Origin: an uncultured Oscillospiraceae bacterium
Lineage (GTDB): Bacteria; Bacillota; Clostridia; Oscillospirales; Oscillospiraceae
Length of the DNA stretch: 21,242 nucleotides
Direction: 5' to 3'
Assembly: GCA_910578505.1 (NCBI GenBank)
Contig: CAJTPV010000045.1
Span: 1-21,242 of the forward strand
Below are positions 6,038-14,126 of the stretch, piece after piece. Position numbers and translations under genes: made by a program. The notes beneath the pieces were generated by a model. That model had not been told where the DNA came from. It worked only from the letters and a program-made list of their open reading frames with translations, and ran no database searches. Position 1 is the stretch's first letter. Each line of letters starts with the position of its first letter.

Positions 6038-7516
6038 ATGGACCGCTGCAGCGGGATACTGATGCATATCTCTTCTCTGCCGTCGCCCTACGGCATCGGC
6101 ACGCTGGGCCGCGCTGCCTATGACTTTGTTGATTTTCTGCGCGACGCCGGGCAAAAGTACTGGCAGCTTCTGCCGCTGGGCCCCACCAGCTACGGCGACA
6201 GCCCTTACCAGAGCTTCTCCACCTTCGCAGGAAACCCCTATTTCATTGACCTGGACCTGCTGGCTGCGGACGGCCTGCTGGACTCCGCCGGTCTGGAAAA
6301 GATCAACTGGGGAACCAATCCCCGCTATGTGGACTACGGAAAAATTTATGACTCCCGCTTCCGCGTCCTGCGGGAGGCTTTCCGCAGCGGCTTTGACCGG
6401 GACCGCGGGGCAGTGGAGGCCTTCCGGGAAAAGAATCCCTGGCTGCCAAACTATGCCCTGTTTATGGCGGTCAAAAAGCATTTCGGCATGAAGAGCTGGC
6501 TGGACTGGCCGGATAAGGACATCCGCCTGCGCACACCCCAGGCGGTGGAACACTATACCGCGCTGCTGCGGGAGGACGTGGATTTCTTCTCCTATCTGCA
6601 GTTCCTGTTCTTCAAGCAGTGGACCGCGCTGCGGGAGTACATACACAGCCAGGGCATCCAGATCATCGGGGATCTGCCCATCTATGTGGCCATGGATTCC
6701 GCCGACGTGTGGGCGGAGCCGGAGTTTTTCCAGCTGGGCGAGGACCACGTGCCCACAGAGGTCTCCGGCGTGCCGCCAGACTATTTCAGCGCCGACGGCC
6801 AGCTGTGGGGCAACCCGCTGTACGACTATGAGCGCATGCGCAGGGACGGCTTCGGCTGGTGGATCCGCCGCGTCGAGGGCGCCAGCCGCCTGTTCGACAT
6901 CATCCGCATCGACCACTTCCGGGGCCTGGAGAGCTATTGGGCCGTGCCCTACGGGGAGACCACTGCCAAAAACGGCTGCTGGCGGAAGGGGCCGGGCATG
7001 GACCTGGTGGGCACGCTGACAGGCTGGTTCCCTCAGCTGAAGATCATCGCGGAGGATCTGGGCTTCCTCACGCCGGCGGTCCACAAGCTGCTGGCCGACT
7101 CCAAGCTGCCGGGCATGAAGGTCCTGGAGTTTGCCTTTGACGCGCGGGAGCCCAGCAACTACCTCCCCCACACCTATGAGCGCAACTGCGTCTGCTACGT
7201 GGGCACCCACGACAATGAGACCGTCATGCAGTGGCGGGAGCAGGCGGACCGCTCCGACGTCTCCATGGCGCGCAGGTATCTGGGGCTCAACGACGCGGAG
7301 GGCTTCAACTGGGGCATGATCCGCGGCGGCATGTCCAGCGTTGCCGACACCTTTGTGGTGCAGATGCAGGACTGCCTGGGCCTGGGGGCCGAGGGGCGCA
7401 TGAACACCCCCGGCCAGGCCGCAGGCAACTGGCAGTGGCGTCTGCTCCCCGGCGAGGCCACGCCGTCCCTGGCCAAGAAGCTGCGGGAGTACGTGCGCAT
7501 CTACGGCCGGTACTAG
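6038..7516 (+). CDS. malQ: 4-alpha-glucanotransferase (amylomaltase, GH77)
   Basis: Cytoplasmic enzyme (EC 2.4.1.25) that moves alpha-1,4-glucan chains between acceptors, releasing glucose, in maltodextrin or glycogen turnover. The protein is 492 residues, normal for the short amylomaltase type. It opens with the family start DRCSGILMHISSLPSPYGIG. GH77 catalytic residues are visible: nucleophile D292 in IIRIDHFRG, acid/base E339 in IIAEDLG, and D392 in YVGTHDNET, close to D293/E340/D395 of Thermus amylomaltase. I chose ATG 6038 by homology; the ribosome site is weak (AAAGAG, 9 nt upstream). A TTG 9 nt earlier is the alternative. The M20 peptidase gene follows after 67 nt and is probably cotranscribed. 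Confidence 0.96.
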   Translation: MDRCSGILMHISSLPSPYGIGTLGRAAYDFVDFLRDAGQKYWQLLPLGPTSYGDSPYQSFSTFAGNPYFIDLDLLAADGLLDSAGLEKINWGTNPRYVDYGKIYDSRFRVLREAFRSGFDRDRGAVEAFREKNPWLPNYALFMAVKKHFGMKSWLDWPDKDIRLRTPQAVEHYTALLREDVDFFSYLQFLFFKQWTALREYIHSQGIQIIGDLPIYVAMDSADVWAEPEFFQLGEDHVPTEVSGVPPDYFSADGQLWGNPLYDYERMRRDGFGWWIRRVEGASRLFDIIRIDHFRGLESYWAVPYGETTAKNGCWRKGPGMDLVGTLTGWFPQLKIIAEDLGFLTPAVHKLLADSKLPGMKVLEFAFDAREPSNYLPHTYERNCVCYVGTHDNETVMQWREQADRSDVSMARRYLGLNDAEGFNWGMIRGGMSSVADTFVVQMQDCLGLGAEGRMNTPGQAAGNWQWRLLPGEATPSLAKKLREYVRIYGRY

Positions 7517-7583
7517 GCCGACGGCCAATGCCGCCGGACGGCTGCTCCCCTTTGGACGAACCATGTACGAGAGGAGGACCTCC

Positions 7584-8726
7584 ATGAATCAACAGATCAA
7601 GGCCGCTGCGGAGACCTACGCCGCCGCTGCATACGGCGAGGCTCTGGAGCTGCTGCGGACACTGGGCCGCATTCCGGCCCCCAGCCACCAGGAGGACCGG
7701 CGGGCGGCGTTCTGCCGGGACTGGCTTCTGGAGCAGGGCACGGAGGATGTGACCATTGACGGGGCAAAAAACGTGGTCTGCAAAATCGGGTGCGAGGACC
7801 ACCGGGACCTGATCGTCTTTGCCGCCCATACGGACATCGTGTTCCCGGACACGGACCCGCTGCCCCTGCGGGAGGAGGACGGCAGGCTCTTTGCCCCCGG
7901 CATCGGCGACGACACCGCCAATCTGGTGAATCTGCTGATGGGCGCGAAGTACCTCCTGCGCCGGAAGCCCCGGACCCAATACGGCATTCTGATCGTCTGC
8001 AATGCGTGCGAGGAGGGCCTGGGCAATCTCAAGGGCGCCAAGGAGCTCTTCCGCGTCTACGGCTCCCGCATCAAAGCCTTCTACTCCTTTGACGGCGACA
8101 TGCCCGGCTGCTGCAGCACTGCCGTGGGCTCCCACCGGTACCGGATCTCCTGCAAAACCACAGGCGGCCACTCCTACAGCGCCTGCGGCAATCCCAGCGC
8201 CATCGAGATCCTCTGCCGCCTGGTGGGGAAGCTGTACGACATCCCGCTCCCCACCCAGGCGAAGACCACCTGCAACGTGGGCCGCATCGAGGGCGGCACC
8301 ACCATCAACTCCATTGCCCAGGCGTGCAGCATTCTCTATGAGTACCGCTCCTCCTCACAGCAGTGCCTGGAGATCATGGAGGAGCGGTTCCGGCAGGCGG
8401 TGGACAGCTGCCGGGACAGGGGCGGGGAGCTGTCTGTGGAGCTGCTGGGCGTGCGCCCCGGCAACGGCTCCGTTGACCCGGCGGCCCTGGAGGCCCTCAC
8501 CCGGCGGAGCGAGGAGATCATCAGCAGCTTCTGCAACGGGGAGATCAAGCGCTCTCCCGGCTCTACCGACAGCAACATTCCGCTGTCACTGGGGATCCCC
8601 GCCAACACCATCGGCACAGTGAAGGGCTCCCTGGCCCATACCCGCGAGGAGTGGATCGAATGCGCCAGCCTCCGGACAGGGCTGGGCATTGCCCTGAGCC
8701 TGATGCTGCTGTATACGGAGATGTGA
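7584..8726 (+). CDS. M20 family metallopeptidase (ArgE/DapE/PepT-like)
   Basis: A 380-residue cytoplasmic zinc aminoacylase or peptidase. ATG 7584 is preceded by AGGAGG. The M20 di-zinc site is readable: H82 and D84 in AAHTDIVFPDTD, bridging D109 or D110 in GIGDDTAN, general base E143 and metal ligand E144 in NACEEGLGN, D170 in SFDGD, and a late His in GSLAHTREEW. The insert domain carries GGHSYSACGNPSAIE, the dimerisation-lid motif of PepT/CPG2-type members. Length agrees with the family. The substrate (tripeptide, acyl-amino acid or other) cannot be decided. It follows malQ at 67 nt and ends before a large bidirectional hairpin. Confidence 0.93.
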   Translation: MNQQIKAAAETYAAAAYGEALELLRTLGRIPAPSHQEDRRAAFCRDWLLEQGTEDVTIDGAKNVVCKIGCEDHRDLIVFAAHTDIVFPDTDPLPLREEDGRLFAPGIGDDTANLVNLLMGAKYLLRRKPRTQYGILIVCNACEEGLGNLKGAKELFRVYGSRIKAFYSFDGDMPGCCSTAVGSHRYRISCKTTGGHSYSACGNPSAIEILCRLVGKLYDIPLPTQAKTTCNVGRIEGGTTINSIAQACSILYEYRSSSQQCLEIMEERFRQAVDSCRDRGGELSVELLGVRPGNGSVDPAALEALTRRSEEIISSFCNGEIKRSPGSTDSNIPLSLGIPANTIGTVKGSLAHTREEWIECASLRTGLGIALSLMLLYTEM

Positions 8727-8754
8727 GAGGGAGGGCGTGTCTGCCTGCCGGCAG

Positions 8755-8810
8755 TGCATAAGAGCCGCCGGCTGCCGGGAAAGTACCCGGTGGCCGGCGG
8801 CTCTTATGCA
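8755..8810. terminator. Bidirectional terminator hairpin between converging genes
   Basis: Arms 8755-8772 and 8793-8810 are a perfect 18-bp match. The inner bases continue through two G-U pairs and a CCGGG/CCCGG stem, giving about 25 bp with a 6-nt loop (AAAGTA). It lies between the converging M20 and FprA genes. Only a short T5 is seen on the plus side at 8821-8825. Confidence 0.8.
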
Positions 8811-8844
8811 GTCAGCAAAGTTTTTGAGAGGGCCTGCTGCGCGG

Positions 8845-10011
8845 TCAATCCGCCAGCAGCTCCCCGGCGATCTTCCCCATCGCCTCGATGTCGCAGTCCT
8901 TCACAGCGCCCTGGATGGTGTGGGCCGTCTCACAGATGGTGATGTCCTTCATCCCCTCCAGGAAAGCACGCATATGCTTGGCCGCCGAAGGCGCCCAGGA
9001 GCCGTTCTCAATCAGGGCGACCTTGCGGCTGCGGTACGTCTTATCCCGGAGATGGGCCATAAACTGATCCATGGGCGGGAACAGACCGCCGTCATAGGTG
9101 GCGCTCATGGCCACCATCTTCCCATAGCGGAACGCCTCCGCCACCGCTTCCGACTGGTCACACCGGCACAGGTCCATTACCGAGACCTTCGGGCACCCCT
9201 GGTCCTCCAGAATCGACTTCATCAGCCCGGCGGCTCTGGCCGTGTTGCCGTGGATGGACGCATAGGCGATCAGGACGCCCTCGTCCTCCGGCTGGTAGCG
9301 GCTCCAGAGGTCGTACTTGCCAATGTAGTAGCCCAAATCCTCCCGCAGCACCGGGCCGTGGAGCGGGCAGATCGTCCGGATATCCAGCCCGGCTGCCTTC
9401 TTCAGCAGCGCCTGCACCTGGACGCCGTATTTGCCCACGATGTTCAGGTAGTACCGCCGGGCCTCGTCCAGCCACGGCTCCTCCTTCTCCAGCGCGCCGA
9501 ACTTGCCGAAGCCGTCGGCGGAGAAGAGCACCTTCTCGCTGTCCTCATAGCTGACCATGACCTCCGGCCAGTGGACCATGGGGGCCATGACGAAGTGGAG
9601 GGTGTGGCTGCCCAGGGGCAGAGTATCCCCCTCCTTCACCGTCATCTGGCGGGCGGAGAAGTCGCCGGGGAAAAATTTGGGGAACATGGTGAAGGTCTTG
9701 GCGTTGCCCACCAGCGTCATGTCCGGATATTTCTCCGCCAGCAGGCCGATGCTCCCGGCGTGGTCCGGCTCCATGTGCTGGATTACCAGGTAGTCGGGCT
9801 GACGCCCGGCCAGGGCCTCCTCCAGATTCCGCATCCAGGCCACGGTGCCCCGGCGGTCTACCGTGTCCATGACAGCCACCTTTTCATCCACAATGACATA
9901 GGAGTTATAGGAGACGCCATTGGGTACGGAGTACTGCCCCTCAAACAGGCGGATGGTCGTGTCGTCCACGCCTACGCAGCGGATGGCGGCGGAAATGTGC
10001 TTTTCACTCAT
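8845..10011 (-). CDS. fprA: FprA-type flavodiiron protein (A-type flavoprotein)
   Basis: Cytoplasmic flavodiiron enzyme that reduces O2 to water and/or NO to N2O, protecting anaerobes. The 388-residue protein has the two-domain layout: beta-lactamase-like diiron domain (~1-245), then flavodoxin domain (~246-388). All diiron ligands are visible: H79, E81, D83, H84 in QHMEPDHAG, H147 in MVHWPEVM, D166 in SADGFGKFG and H218 in CPLHGPVL. The FMN phosphate loop reads YASIHGNTARAA. No C-terminal rubredoxin or flavin-reductase extension is present, so it needs an external electron donor. ATG 10011-10009 has GGA about 10 nt upstream. A perfect consensus promoter precedes it, implying strong expression, possibly under a redox regulator not seen here. 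Confidence 0.97.
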   Translation of the reverse strand: MSEKHISAAIRCVGVDDTTIRLFEGQYSVPNGVSYNSYVIVDEKVAVMDTVDRRGTVAWMRNLEEALAGRQPDYLVIQHMEPDHAGSIGLLAEKYPDMTLVGNAKTFTMFPKFFPGDFSARQMTVKEGDTLPLGSHTLHFVMAPMVHWPEVMVSYEDSEKVLFSADGFGKFGALEKEEPWLDEARRYYLNIVGKYGVQVQALLKKAAGLDIRTICPLHGPVLREDLGYYIGKYDLWSRYQPEDEGVLIAYASIHGNTARAAGLMKSILEDQGCPKVSVMDLCRCDQSEAVAEAFRYGKMVAMSATYDGGLFPPMDQFMAHLRDKTYRSRKVALIENGSWAPSAAKHMRAFLEGMKDITICETAHTIQGAVKDCDIEAMGKIAGELLAD

Positions 10012-10072
10012 TGTCTCGTGTTCCTTTCTTCAGTATGCCGGCGCTGCGGCCGGCCTCCCAAATGTCCTACCT

Positions 10073-10101
10073 ATTATAATAAGAGAAATGGCAGTTGTCA
10101 A
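10073..10101 (-). promoter_or_regulatory. Perfect consensus sigma-A promoter of fprA
   Basis: On the minus strand TTGACA (10101-10096), 17 nt, TATAAT (10078-10073): both hexamers and spacing match consensus exactly. The leader is about 55 nt and contains a GC-rich GCCGGC...GGCCGGC hairpin (about 10037-10054). Confidence 0.85.
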
Positions 10102-10163
10102 TCGTCATTGCCGGTGGTTTTTGAGGCATTTCATAAAATTTCCATCTTCCATGGATAAAAGCC

Positions 10164-10192
10164 TTGCATGTGCGGAAAAAATATGATAAGAT
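10164..10192 (+). promoter_or_regulatory. Sigma-A promoter of hup
   Basis: TTGCAT (10164-10169), 17-nt spacer, TAAGAT (10187-10192). Transcription would start near 10199 and give a leader of about 70 nt. It is divergent from the fprA promoter; the two -35 elements are about 62 nt apart. Confidence 0.65.
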
Positions 10193-10266
10193 TAGACACT
10201 ATCTATGCAAGTGGATGGAATTATGGAAGATTATTGTCAACAAATGAAACAAAAGGAGACTATTAT

Positions 10267-10545
10267 ATGAACAAGACCGAACTGATTAACGCTGTCGCAG
10301 ACAAAACGGCGTTGTCCAAAAAGGATTGCGAGACGATTATCAACGCCTCTCTGGACGCCATGACAGCGGCGCTGGCGGAGGGAGAGGAGATCCGGTTGGT
10401 AGGCTTCGGCACCTTCGAGGTGAAGAAGCGGGAGGCCCGCACTGGCCGCAACCCCAAGACCGGCGAGGAGATTCCCATTCCCGCCACCAAGGTTCCCGCC
10501 TTCAAGCCCGGCAAGGCGCTGAAGGACGCTGTGGCGATCCCCTGA
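10267..10545 (+). CDS. hup: HU family DNA-binding protein
   Basis: Nucleoid protein of 92 residues, the standard HU length. It forms dimers that bend DNA. It opens with MNKTELINAVADKTALSKKD and contains the DNA-binding beta-arm and signature GFGTFEVKKREARTGRNPKTGEEI, then IPATKVPAFKPGKALKDAV. AAGGAG sits 8 nt before ATG 10267. It has its own promoter and is followed after only 9 nt by rqcP, so it can head the downstream operon. IHF is unlikely given the HU-type C-terminus and the host group. Confidence 0.97.
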   Translation: MNKTELINAVADKTALSKKDCETIINASLDAMTAALAEGEEIRLVGFGTFEVKKREARTGRNPKTGEEIPIPATKVPAFKPGKALKDAVAIP

Positions 10546-10554
10546 GTTTCCTCT

Positions 10555-10797
10555 ATGCGGCTGGATAAGTATTTAAAGGTTTCCCGGCTGATCAAGCGGC
10601 GGACCGTGGCCAATGAGGCCTGCGACAACGAGCGGGTGACGGTCAATGGCCGCACGGCCAGAGCCTCCTACGAGGTAAAGGTGGGCGACGAGATCGCCAT
10701 CCGCTTCGGTGAGCGCACGCTGCGGGTAGAGGTGCTGGCCGTGCTGGAGAACGCCGGCAAGGCGGACGCGCCGGCCATGTACCGGGAGATCGGATAG
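10555..10797 (+). CDS. rqcP: RqcP (YabO), S4-domain ribosome quality-control factor
   Basis: An 80-residue S4 RNA-binding protein. MRLDKYLKVSRLIKRRTVANEACDNERVTVNG is the S4/Hsp15-type fold, followed by the short beta strands VKVGDEIAIRFGERTLRVEVLAV. In Bacillus the orthologue YabO, renamed RqcP, works with RqcH to add alanine tails to nascent chains on obstructed 50S subunits. Its position between hup and yabP is the conserved Firmicutes order. There is no strong ribosome site, and the start lies 9 nt after the hup stop, so translational coupling is likely. Confidence 0.93.
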   Translation: MRLDKYLKVSRLIKRRTVANEACDNERVTVNGRTARASYEVKVGDEIAIRFGERTLRVEVLAVLENAGKADAPAMYREIG

Positions 10798-10826
10798 GCG
10801 GAAAATTCGCGCGTATAAAACGGACA

Positions 10827-10869
10827 GACCCTCCATATACATGGAGTGAATCGATGGATATGGGGGGTC
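10827..10869 (+). promoter_or_regulatory. Two competing hairpins in the yabP leader
   Basis: A local hairpin CTCCAT-ATAC-ATGGAG spans 10831-10846. A longer-range 10-bp stem pairs 10827-10836 with 10860-10869 (one G-U pair); its 3' arm contains the G6 run that serves as the yabP ribosome site. The two structures share the arm 10831-10836 and so exclude each other. The layout suggests control of yabP translation, but no known riboswitch class is recognised. Confidence 0.4.
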
Positions 10870-10875
10870 TCTTAC

Positions 10876-11160
10876 ATGCCTTATGAAGACGCGGGCGCGA
10901 TGCAGCACCGCCTGGAGCTGGACGGTCGGGAACGGCTGGTGGTGTCCGGCGTGGAGGAGGTGGAACGCTTTGACGAGGAAGAGATCGTCATGGCCACCAC
11001 CGCCGGCACGCTGGTGGTGGGCGGAACGCAGCTGCACATTGGGAAACTGAACCTGGACGGCGGAGAGCTGCATGTGGACGGCTCCATTCACACCCTGCTC
11101 TATGAGGACAAGGTCTCCGGCGGCGGCCACGGCGGCCTGCTGCGGCGGCTGTTTGGCTGA
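10876..11160 (+). CDS. yabP: Sporulation protein YabP
   Basis: A 94-residue sporulation protein, needed in the mother cell in Bacillus, whose family (YabP/YqfC) adopts a small beta-helical fold. The core LVVSGVEEVERFDEEEIVMATTAGTLVVGGTQLHI and LNLDGGELHVDGSIHTLLYED match the family. The C-terminus GGHGGLLRRLFG is the usual YabP ending. ATG 10876 is preceded by GGGGGG about 8 nt upstream; a GTG 30 nt earlier is in frame but gives an atypical N-terminus. yabQ follows 5 nt later. A sigma-E promoter is expected, but only a poor CGTATAAA-like element is seen near 10811, so it may be read from hup. Confidence 0.93.
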   Translation: MPYEDAGAMQHRLELDGRERLVVSGVEEVERFDEEEIVMATTAGTLVVGGTQLHIGKLNLDGGELHVDGSIHTLLYEDKVSGGGHGGLLRRLFG

Positions 11161-11165
11161 CGGCT

Positions 11166-11636
11166 ATGGGGATCGAGCTGACGGAACAGCTGGCGATGTT
11201 TTTCCGCTCCGTCCTGCTGGGGGGAGCGCTGGGGCTGCTCTACGACCTGCTGCGGGCGCTGCGGAGCCTGGGCGGCCGGGTCTGGGGCGGCGTGCTGGAC
11301 AGTGTTTACTGTGTGCTGTCGGTGTCCCTGCTGTTCTTTTTTGTTATGGCGGGCGACGGAGAGCTGCGGCTCTTTTTCCTGGCGGGCGCGCTGGGCGGCG
11401 CGGTGCTGTTTTTCTGCCTGCTCAGCCCAATCCTGCGGCCTCTGTGGGACTTTTGGCTGCGGATCCTGCTCTCGCCGGTCCATCTGGCGGCGGGCGCGGG
11501 AAAAAAATGCTGCCGCGGGACCAAAAAACTCTTTCTTCGCGGGCGGAATGCGGTTACAATAGGATGGGGACGTTGGAAAAGAAGACGAAAGCGGTCCGCG
11601 GTGAAAGGAGATGACTGCGATGGGCAGGCCGGCTAA
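11166..11636 (+). CDS. yabQ: Sporulation protein YabQ
   Basis: A 156-residue membrane protein of the spore cortex pathway. The N-terminus MGIELTEQLAMFFRSVLLGG followed by LGLLYDLLRALR is the family signature, then several hydrophobic helices (about residues 38-60, 67-85, 88-105), then a basic cytoplasmic tail ending in WKRRRKRSAVKGDD. It starts 5 nt after yabP without a clear ribosome site, so coupled translation is likely. Its last 17 nt overlap divIC, and the divIC ribosome site lies inside it. Confidence 0.9.
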   Translation: MGIELTEQLAMFFRSVLLGGALGLLYDLLRALRSLGGRVWGGVLDSVYCVLSVSLLFFFVMAGDGELRLFFLAGALGGAVLFFCLLSPILRPLWDFWLRILLSPVHLAAGAGKKCCRGTKKLFLRGRNAVTIGWGRWKRRRKRSAVKGDDCDGQAG

Positions 11637-11940
11637 ACCGCCGAAAAACGGCAAGCGGAAGCAGAGCAAGCGCCCCAGCGGCAGGCTGACGGCGTTGATA
11701 TTAGCCGCGCTGTTGCTGGGACTGAGTCTGCGGCTGTATGATCTCCTCCAGGAGCTGCGGGACGCCCGCGCAGAGGAGCTCAGCTACGCCGCTCAGCTGG
11801 CGGAGCTGCAGGAGACGAACAAGCGCCTGGCAGATGATATTGAAAACCGCGACAACCTGGATTTGATTGAGGATATTGCCCGCGATGAGATGGGCATGGT
11901 GGCGCCGGGTGAAAAAATTTTTCGCTTCGGCAATCGGTAG
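11620..11940 (+). CDS. divIC: Septum formation initiator, DivIC/FtsB-like
   Basis: A 106-residue bitopic division protein. A basic cytoplasmic head (GRPAKPPKNGKRKQSKRP) leads into one membrane helix (ALILAALLLGLSLRLYDLL), then a coiled coil (ELRDARAEELSYAAQLAELQETNKRLADDIENRD) and the closing IEDIARDEMGMVAPGEKIF, the conserved DivIC/FtsB C-terminus. It bridges FtsL and DivIB in the divisome. I use ATG 11620, with AAGGAG 9 nt upstream, over ATG 11611, which abuts that site. It is last in the hup-rqcP-yabP-yabQ-divIC block and ends before a perfect bidirectional terminator. Confidence 0.94.
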   Translation: MGRPAKPPKNGKRKQSKRPSGRLTALILAALLLGLSLRLYDLLQELRDARAEELSYAAQLAELQETNKRLADDIENRDNLDLIEDIARDEMGMVAPGEKIFRFGNR

Positions 11941-11977
11941 AGGCGGGGTGCAGGTGGACGCATGCCGGTTTCTCCCC

Positions 11978-12019
11978 AAAAAAGATTTCCGGGGCCATTT
12001 GGCCCCGGAAATCTTTTTT
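11978..12019. terminator. Bidirectional intrinsic terminator
   Basis: Perfect 19-bp inverted repeat, arms 11978-11996 and 12001-12019, loop ATTT. The outer six pairs are A-T, giving a U-tract on both strands. It separates divIC (plus) from the converging TRAP permease gene (minus). Confidence 0.93.
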
Positions 12020-12024
12020 GTAGA

Positions 12025-14019
12025 TCAGCCCTCTTTTTTCGCGCCCCAGTAGTTCAGCGCGCCTGCGCCGGCCACCAGCACCAGGCCAATCAGATCCGTC
12101 GCCAGCCCCGGGATCAGCAGCGTCAGTCCGCCGACCACAAACAGCAGGCGCTCCCAGGCCTTCAGCGGCTTGAACACATAGCCGCCCAGCCCGGCGGCCA
12201 CGCCGAAAATCCCCATCAGCGCGGTGATGGTAATCATCACCACCTCATACCACTGGGCGTCAATGAGCAGCATGGCGGGATTCAGCGCAAAGACATACGG
12301 CACGATAAACGCCCCAATGGCCAGCCGCGTGGCGTTGAAGGCGGTCTTCATAGGTGGCGCTTTGGCAATGGCCGCGCCGGCATAGGCCGCCAGCGCCACC
12401 GGCGGGGTGATGTCCGCCACAATGCCGAAGTAGAACACAAAGAAGTGGGCCGCCAGCATCGGCACGCCGATGGCCTCGCTCATCAGGATGGGCGCGCAGG
12501 TGGAGGCCATGATGCAGTAGTTGGCCGTGGTGGGCACGCCCATGCCCAGCACGATGCAGCACAGCATGGTCAGCAGCAGCGCCACAATGGTCACGCCGCC
12601 GGACACGGATACGATGGCCCGCAGCAGGCGGCTGGCCAGGCCCGTGGACGTGATGCACCCCGCCACGACGCCCGCCATGGCGCAGGCGGCGGCCACAGTG
12701 ATGGTGCCCTTGGCGCCCGCCTCCAGGGCGTCGATAATCTTTTGGAGGGAGATGTTGTCGGAGGTATCCCCGCTTTTCGTGGCGGCGTTGACGATGTTGT
12801 TGACACCGCCCACCAGAATGGTGATGATGATGGCAATGGCGGCGGCGGACTGCATGGTCCGGGAGCCGTTGGACACCAGCACCACCAGCACCACCAGCGG
12901 CAGCAGCAGGTAGATTTTTTTCACCAATACCCTGAATTTCGGCAGCTCGTCCCGGCGCAGGCCCTGCAGGCCCAGCTTTTTGGCCTCCAGGTGCACCGCG
13001 ATATAGATGCCGGTGAAGTACAGCACGGCGGGCAGGATGGCCAGCAGCGCGATGGTGGCGTAGGGGATGCCGGTGTACTCCGCCATCAGGAACGCCGCCG
13101 CGCCCATGATAGGGGGCATGATCTGACCGCCGGTAGAGGCCGCGGCCTCCACCGCCCCGGCGAACTCGCCCTGGTACCCGGTCTTCTTCATCATGGGGAT
13201 GGTCACGGAGCCGGTGGTCACGGTGTTGCCCACCGAGGAGCCGGACACCATGCCGCACAGGGCGGAGGAGATGACCGCCACCTTCGCCGGGCCGCCGGAG
13301 GAGGACCCGGCCACGCAGTTGGCCAGGTTGATGAAGAAGTTGGAGATGCCGGTCCGCTCCAGAAACGCGCCGAAGATGATGAACACCACAATGTACTTCT
13401 GGCACACGCTGATGGGCGTGCCCATGACGCCGTTGGTGGTAAAGAACAGGTCATAGATGACCTTGCCGAAGCGCACCTTGGAGAACGTGTAGATCAGCAG
13501 CACGCCCACCACGCACAGGATGGGCAGGCCCACGCTGCGGCGGCACAGCTCCACCAGGGCCAGCACCGCGCAGATGGCCATCAGGATCATGAACGGGTCC
13601 TTGGAGATCTTGTTGTAGCTGGTCATCATGATCTTCCGGCAGTTCAGGGCGAAGTAAAAGAACGGCGCGGAGCCGATGATCATGATGATGATGTCATAGA
13701 AGGGCAGGGAGTTGACCTTCACATGGCCCTTGCGCAGGGGGAAATTCAGGTAGCCGATGATGACGATCATACCCAGAAACAGGGTCATGCGGACCTCCGC
13801 CTGGCTGCGGTCAAAGAGGGTGAGGTACAGGCAGAGCAGAGAAAAGAGGACCATCACGCATTTGACCGCCAGCTTCGGTGCGCCCTCCCACTGCCGGGTG
13901 TTGGACTCCCGGTCGTATTTTTTCATCATCTCCTCTACATCGGCGGCGGAACCCACCTCCGCCGGATCGTCGGGGGGAACAGGGGGCGCGCTCTCCGCTC
14001 GCTTCTTCCATAGATTCAT
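12025..14019 (-). CDS. TRAP transporter fused permease (DctQM, 4TM/12TM)
   Basis: A 664-residue fused TRAP permease for Na+- or H+-driven uptake of a substrate delivered by the TAXI protein encoded just upstream. ATG 14019-14017 follows AAGGAGG. After a hydrophilic head (~1-48), four helices form the DctQ-like part (about 49-175). The DctM part follows, with signature blocks KVAVISSALCGMVSGSSVGN, GQIMPPIMGAAAFLMAEYTG and, in the second half, LGMGVPTTANYCIMASTCAP and DITPPVALAAYAGAAIAK. Such fused permeases are the usual partners of TAXI binding proteins. No length anomaly is seen. Substrate is unknown; dicarboxylates and amino acids are known for relatives. Confidence 0.95.
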   Translation of the reverse strand: MNLWKKRAESAPPVPPDDPAEVGSAADVEEMMKKYDRESNTRQWEGAPKLAVKCVMVLFSLLCLYLTLFDRSQAEVRMTLFLGMIVIIGYLNFPLRKGHVKVNSLPFYDIIIMIIGSAPFFYFALNCRKIMMTSYNKISKDPFMILMAICAVLALVELCRRSVGLPILCVVGVLLIYTFSKVRFGKVIYDLFFTTNGVMGTPISVCQKYIVVFIIFGAFLERTGISNFFINLANCVAGSSSGGPAKVAVISSALCGMVSGSSVGNTVTTGSVTIPMMKKTGYQGEFAGAVEAAASTGGQIMPPIMGAAAFLMAEYTGIPYATIALLAILPAVLYFTGIYIAVHLEAKKLGLQGLRRDELPKFRVLVKKIYLLLPLVVLVVLVSNGSRTMQSAAAIAIIITILVGGVNNIVNAATKSGDTSDNISLQKIIDALEAGAKGTITVAAACAMAGVVAGCITSTGLASRLLRAIVSVSGGVTIVALLLTMLCCIVLGMGVPTTANYCIMASTCAPILMSEAIGVPMLAAHFFVFYFGIVADITPPVALAAYAGAAIAKAPPMKTAFNATRLAIGAFIVPYVFALNPAMLLIDAQWYEVVMITITALMGIFGVAAGLGGYVFKPLKAWERLLFVVGGLTLLIPGLATDLIGLVLVAGAGALNYWGAKKEG

Positions 14020-14070
14020 TTGCAGGTCCTCCTTCTCTTAACACAAATTTAATATGCGCCGATAATACAA

Positions 14071-14101
14071 GGACTGCGGCGGGAACTTGCCGCCGCAGTC
14101 C
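14071..14101 (-). terminator. 12-bp hairpin between TAXI and permease genes
   Basis: Arms 14071-14082 and 14090-14101 pair perfectly with a 7-nt loop, in the 107-nt gap between the TAXI stop and the permease start. There is no strong U-tract on the minus strand, so it is more likely a partial attenuator or mRNA-stabilising hairpin that favours binding protein over permease. Confidence 0.5.
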
Positions 14102-14126
14102 GCAAGCCGAAGATCTTGCAGCCCCT

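Noticed and set aside
7572..7583. GGAGG-A-CCTCC at the ribosome site of the M20 gene
   Set aside because: A one-base loop cannot form a stable hairpin; probably coincidental symmetry of a strong ribosome site.
5987..7585. Long minus-strand frame of 532 codons
   Set aside because: Antisense to malQ, which shows all GH77 catalytic residues.
8737..10158. Long plus-strand frame of 473 codons
   Set aside because: Antisense to fprA, which has all diiron ligands.
11962..14013. 683-codon plus-strand frame rich in His, Gln and Gly
   Set aside because: Antisense to the TRAP permease; no family signature and it begins inside a terminator.
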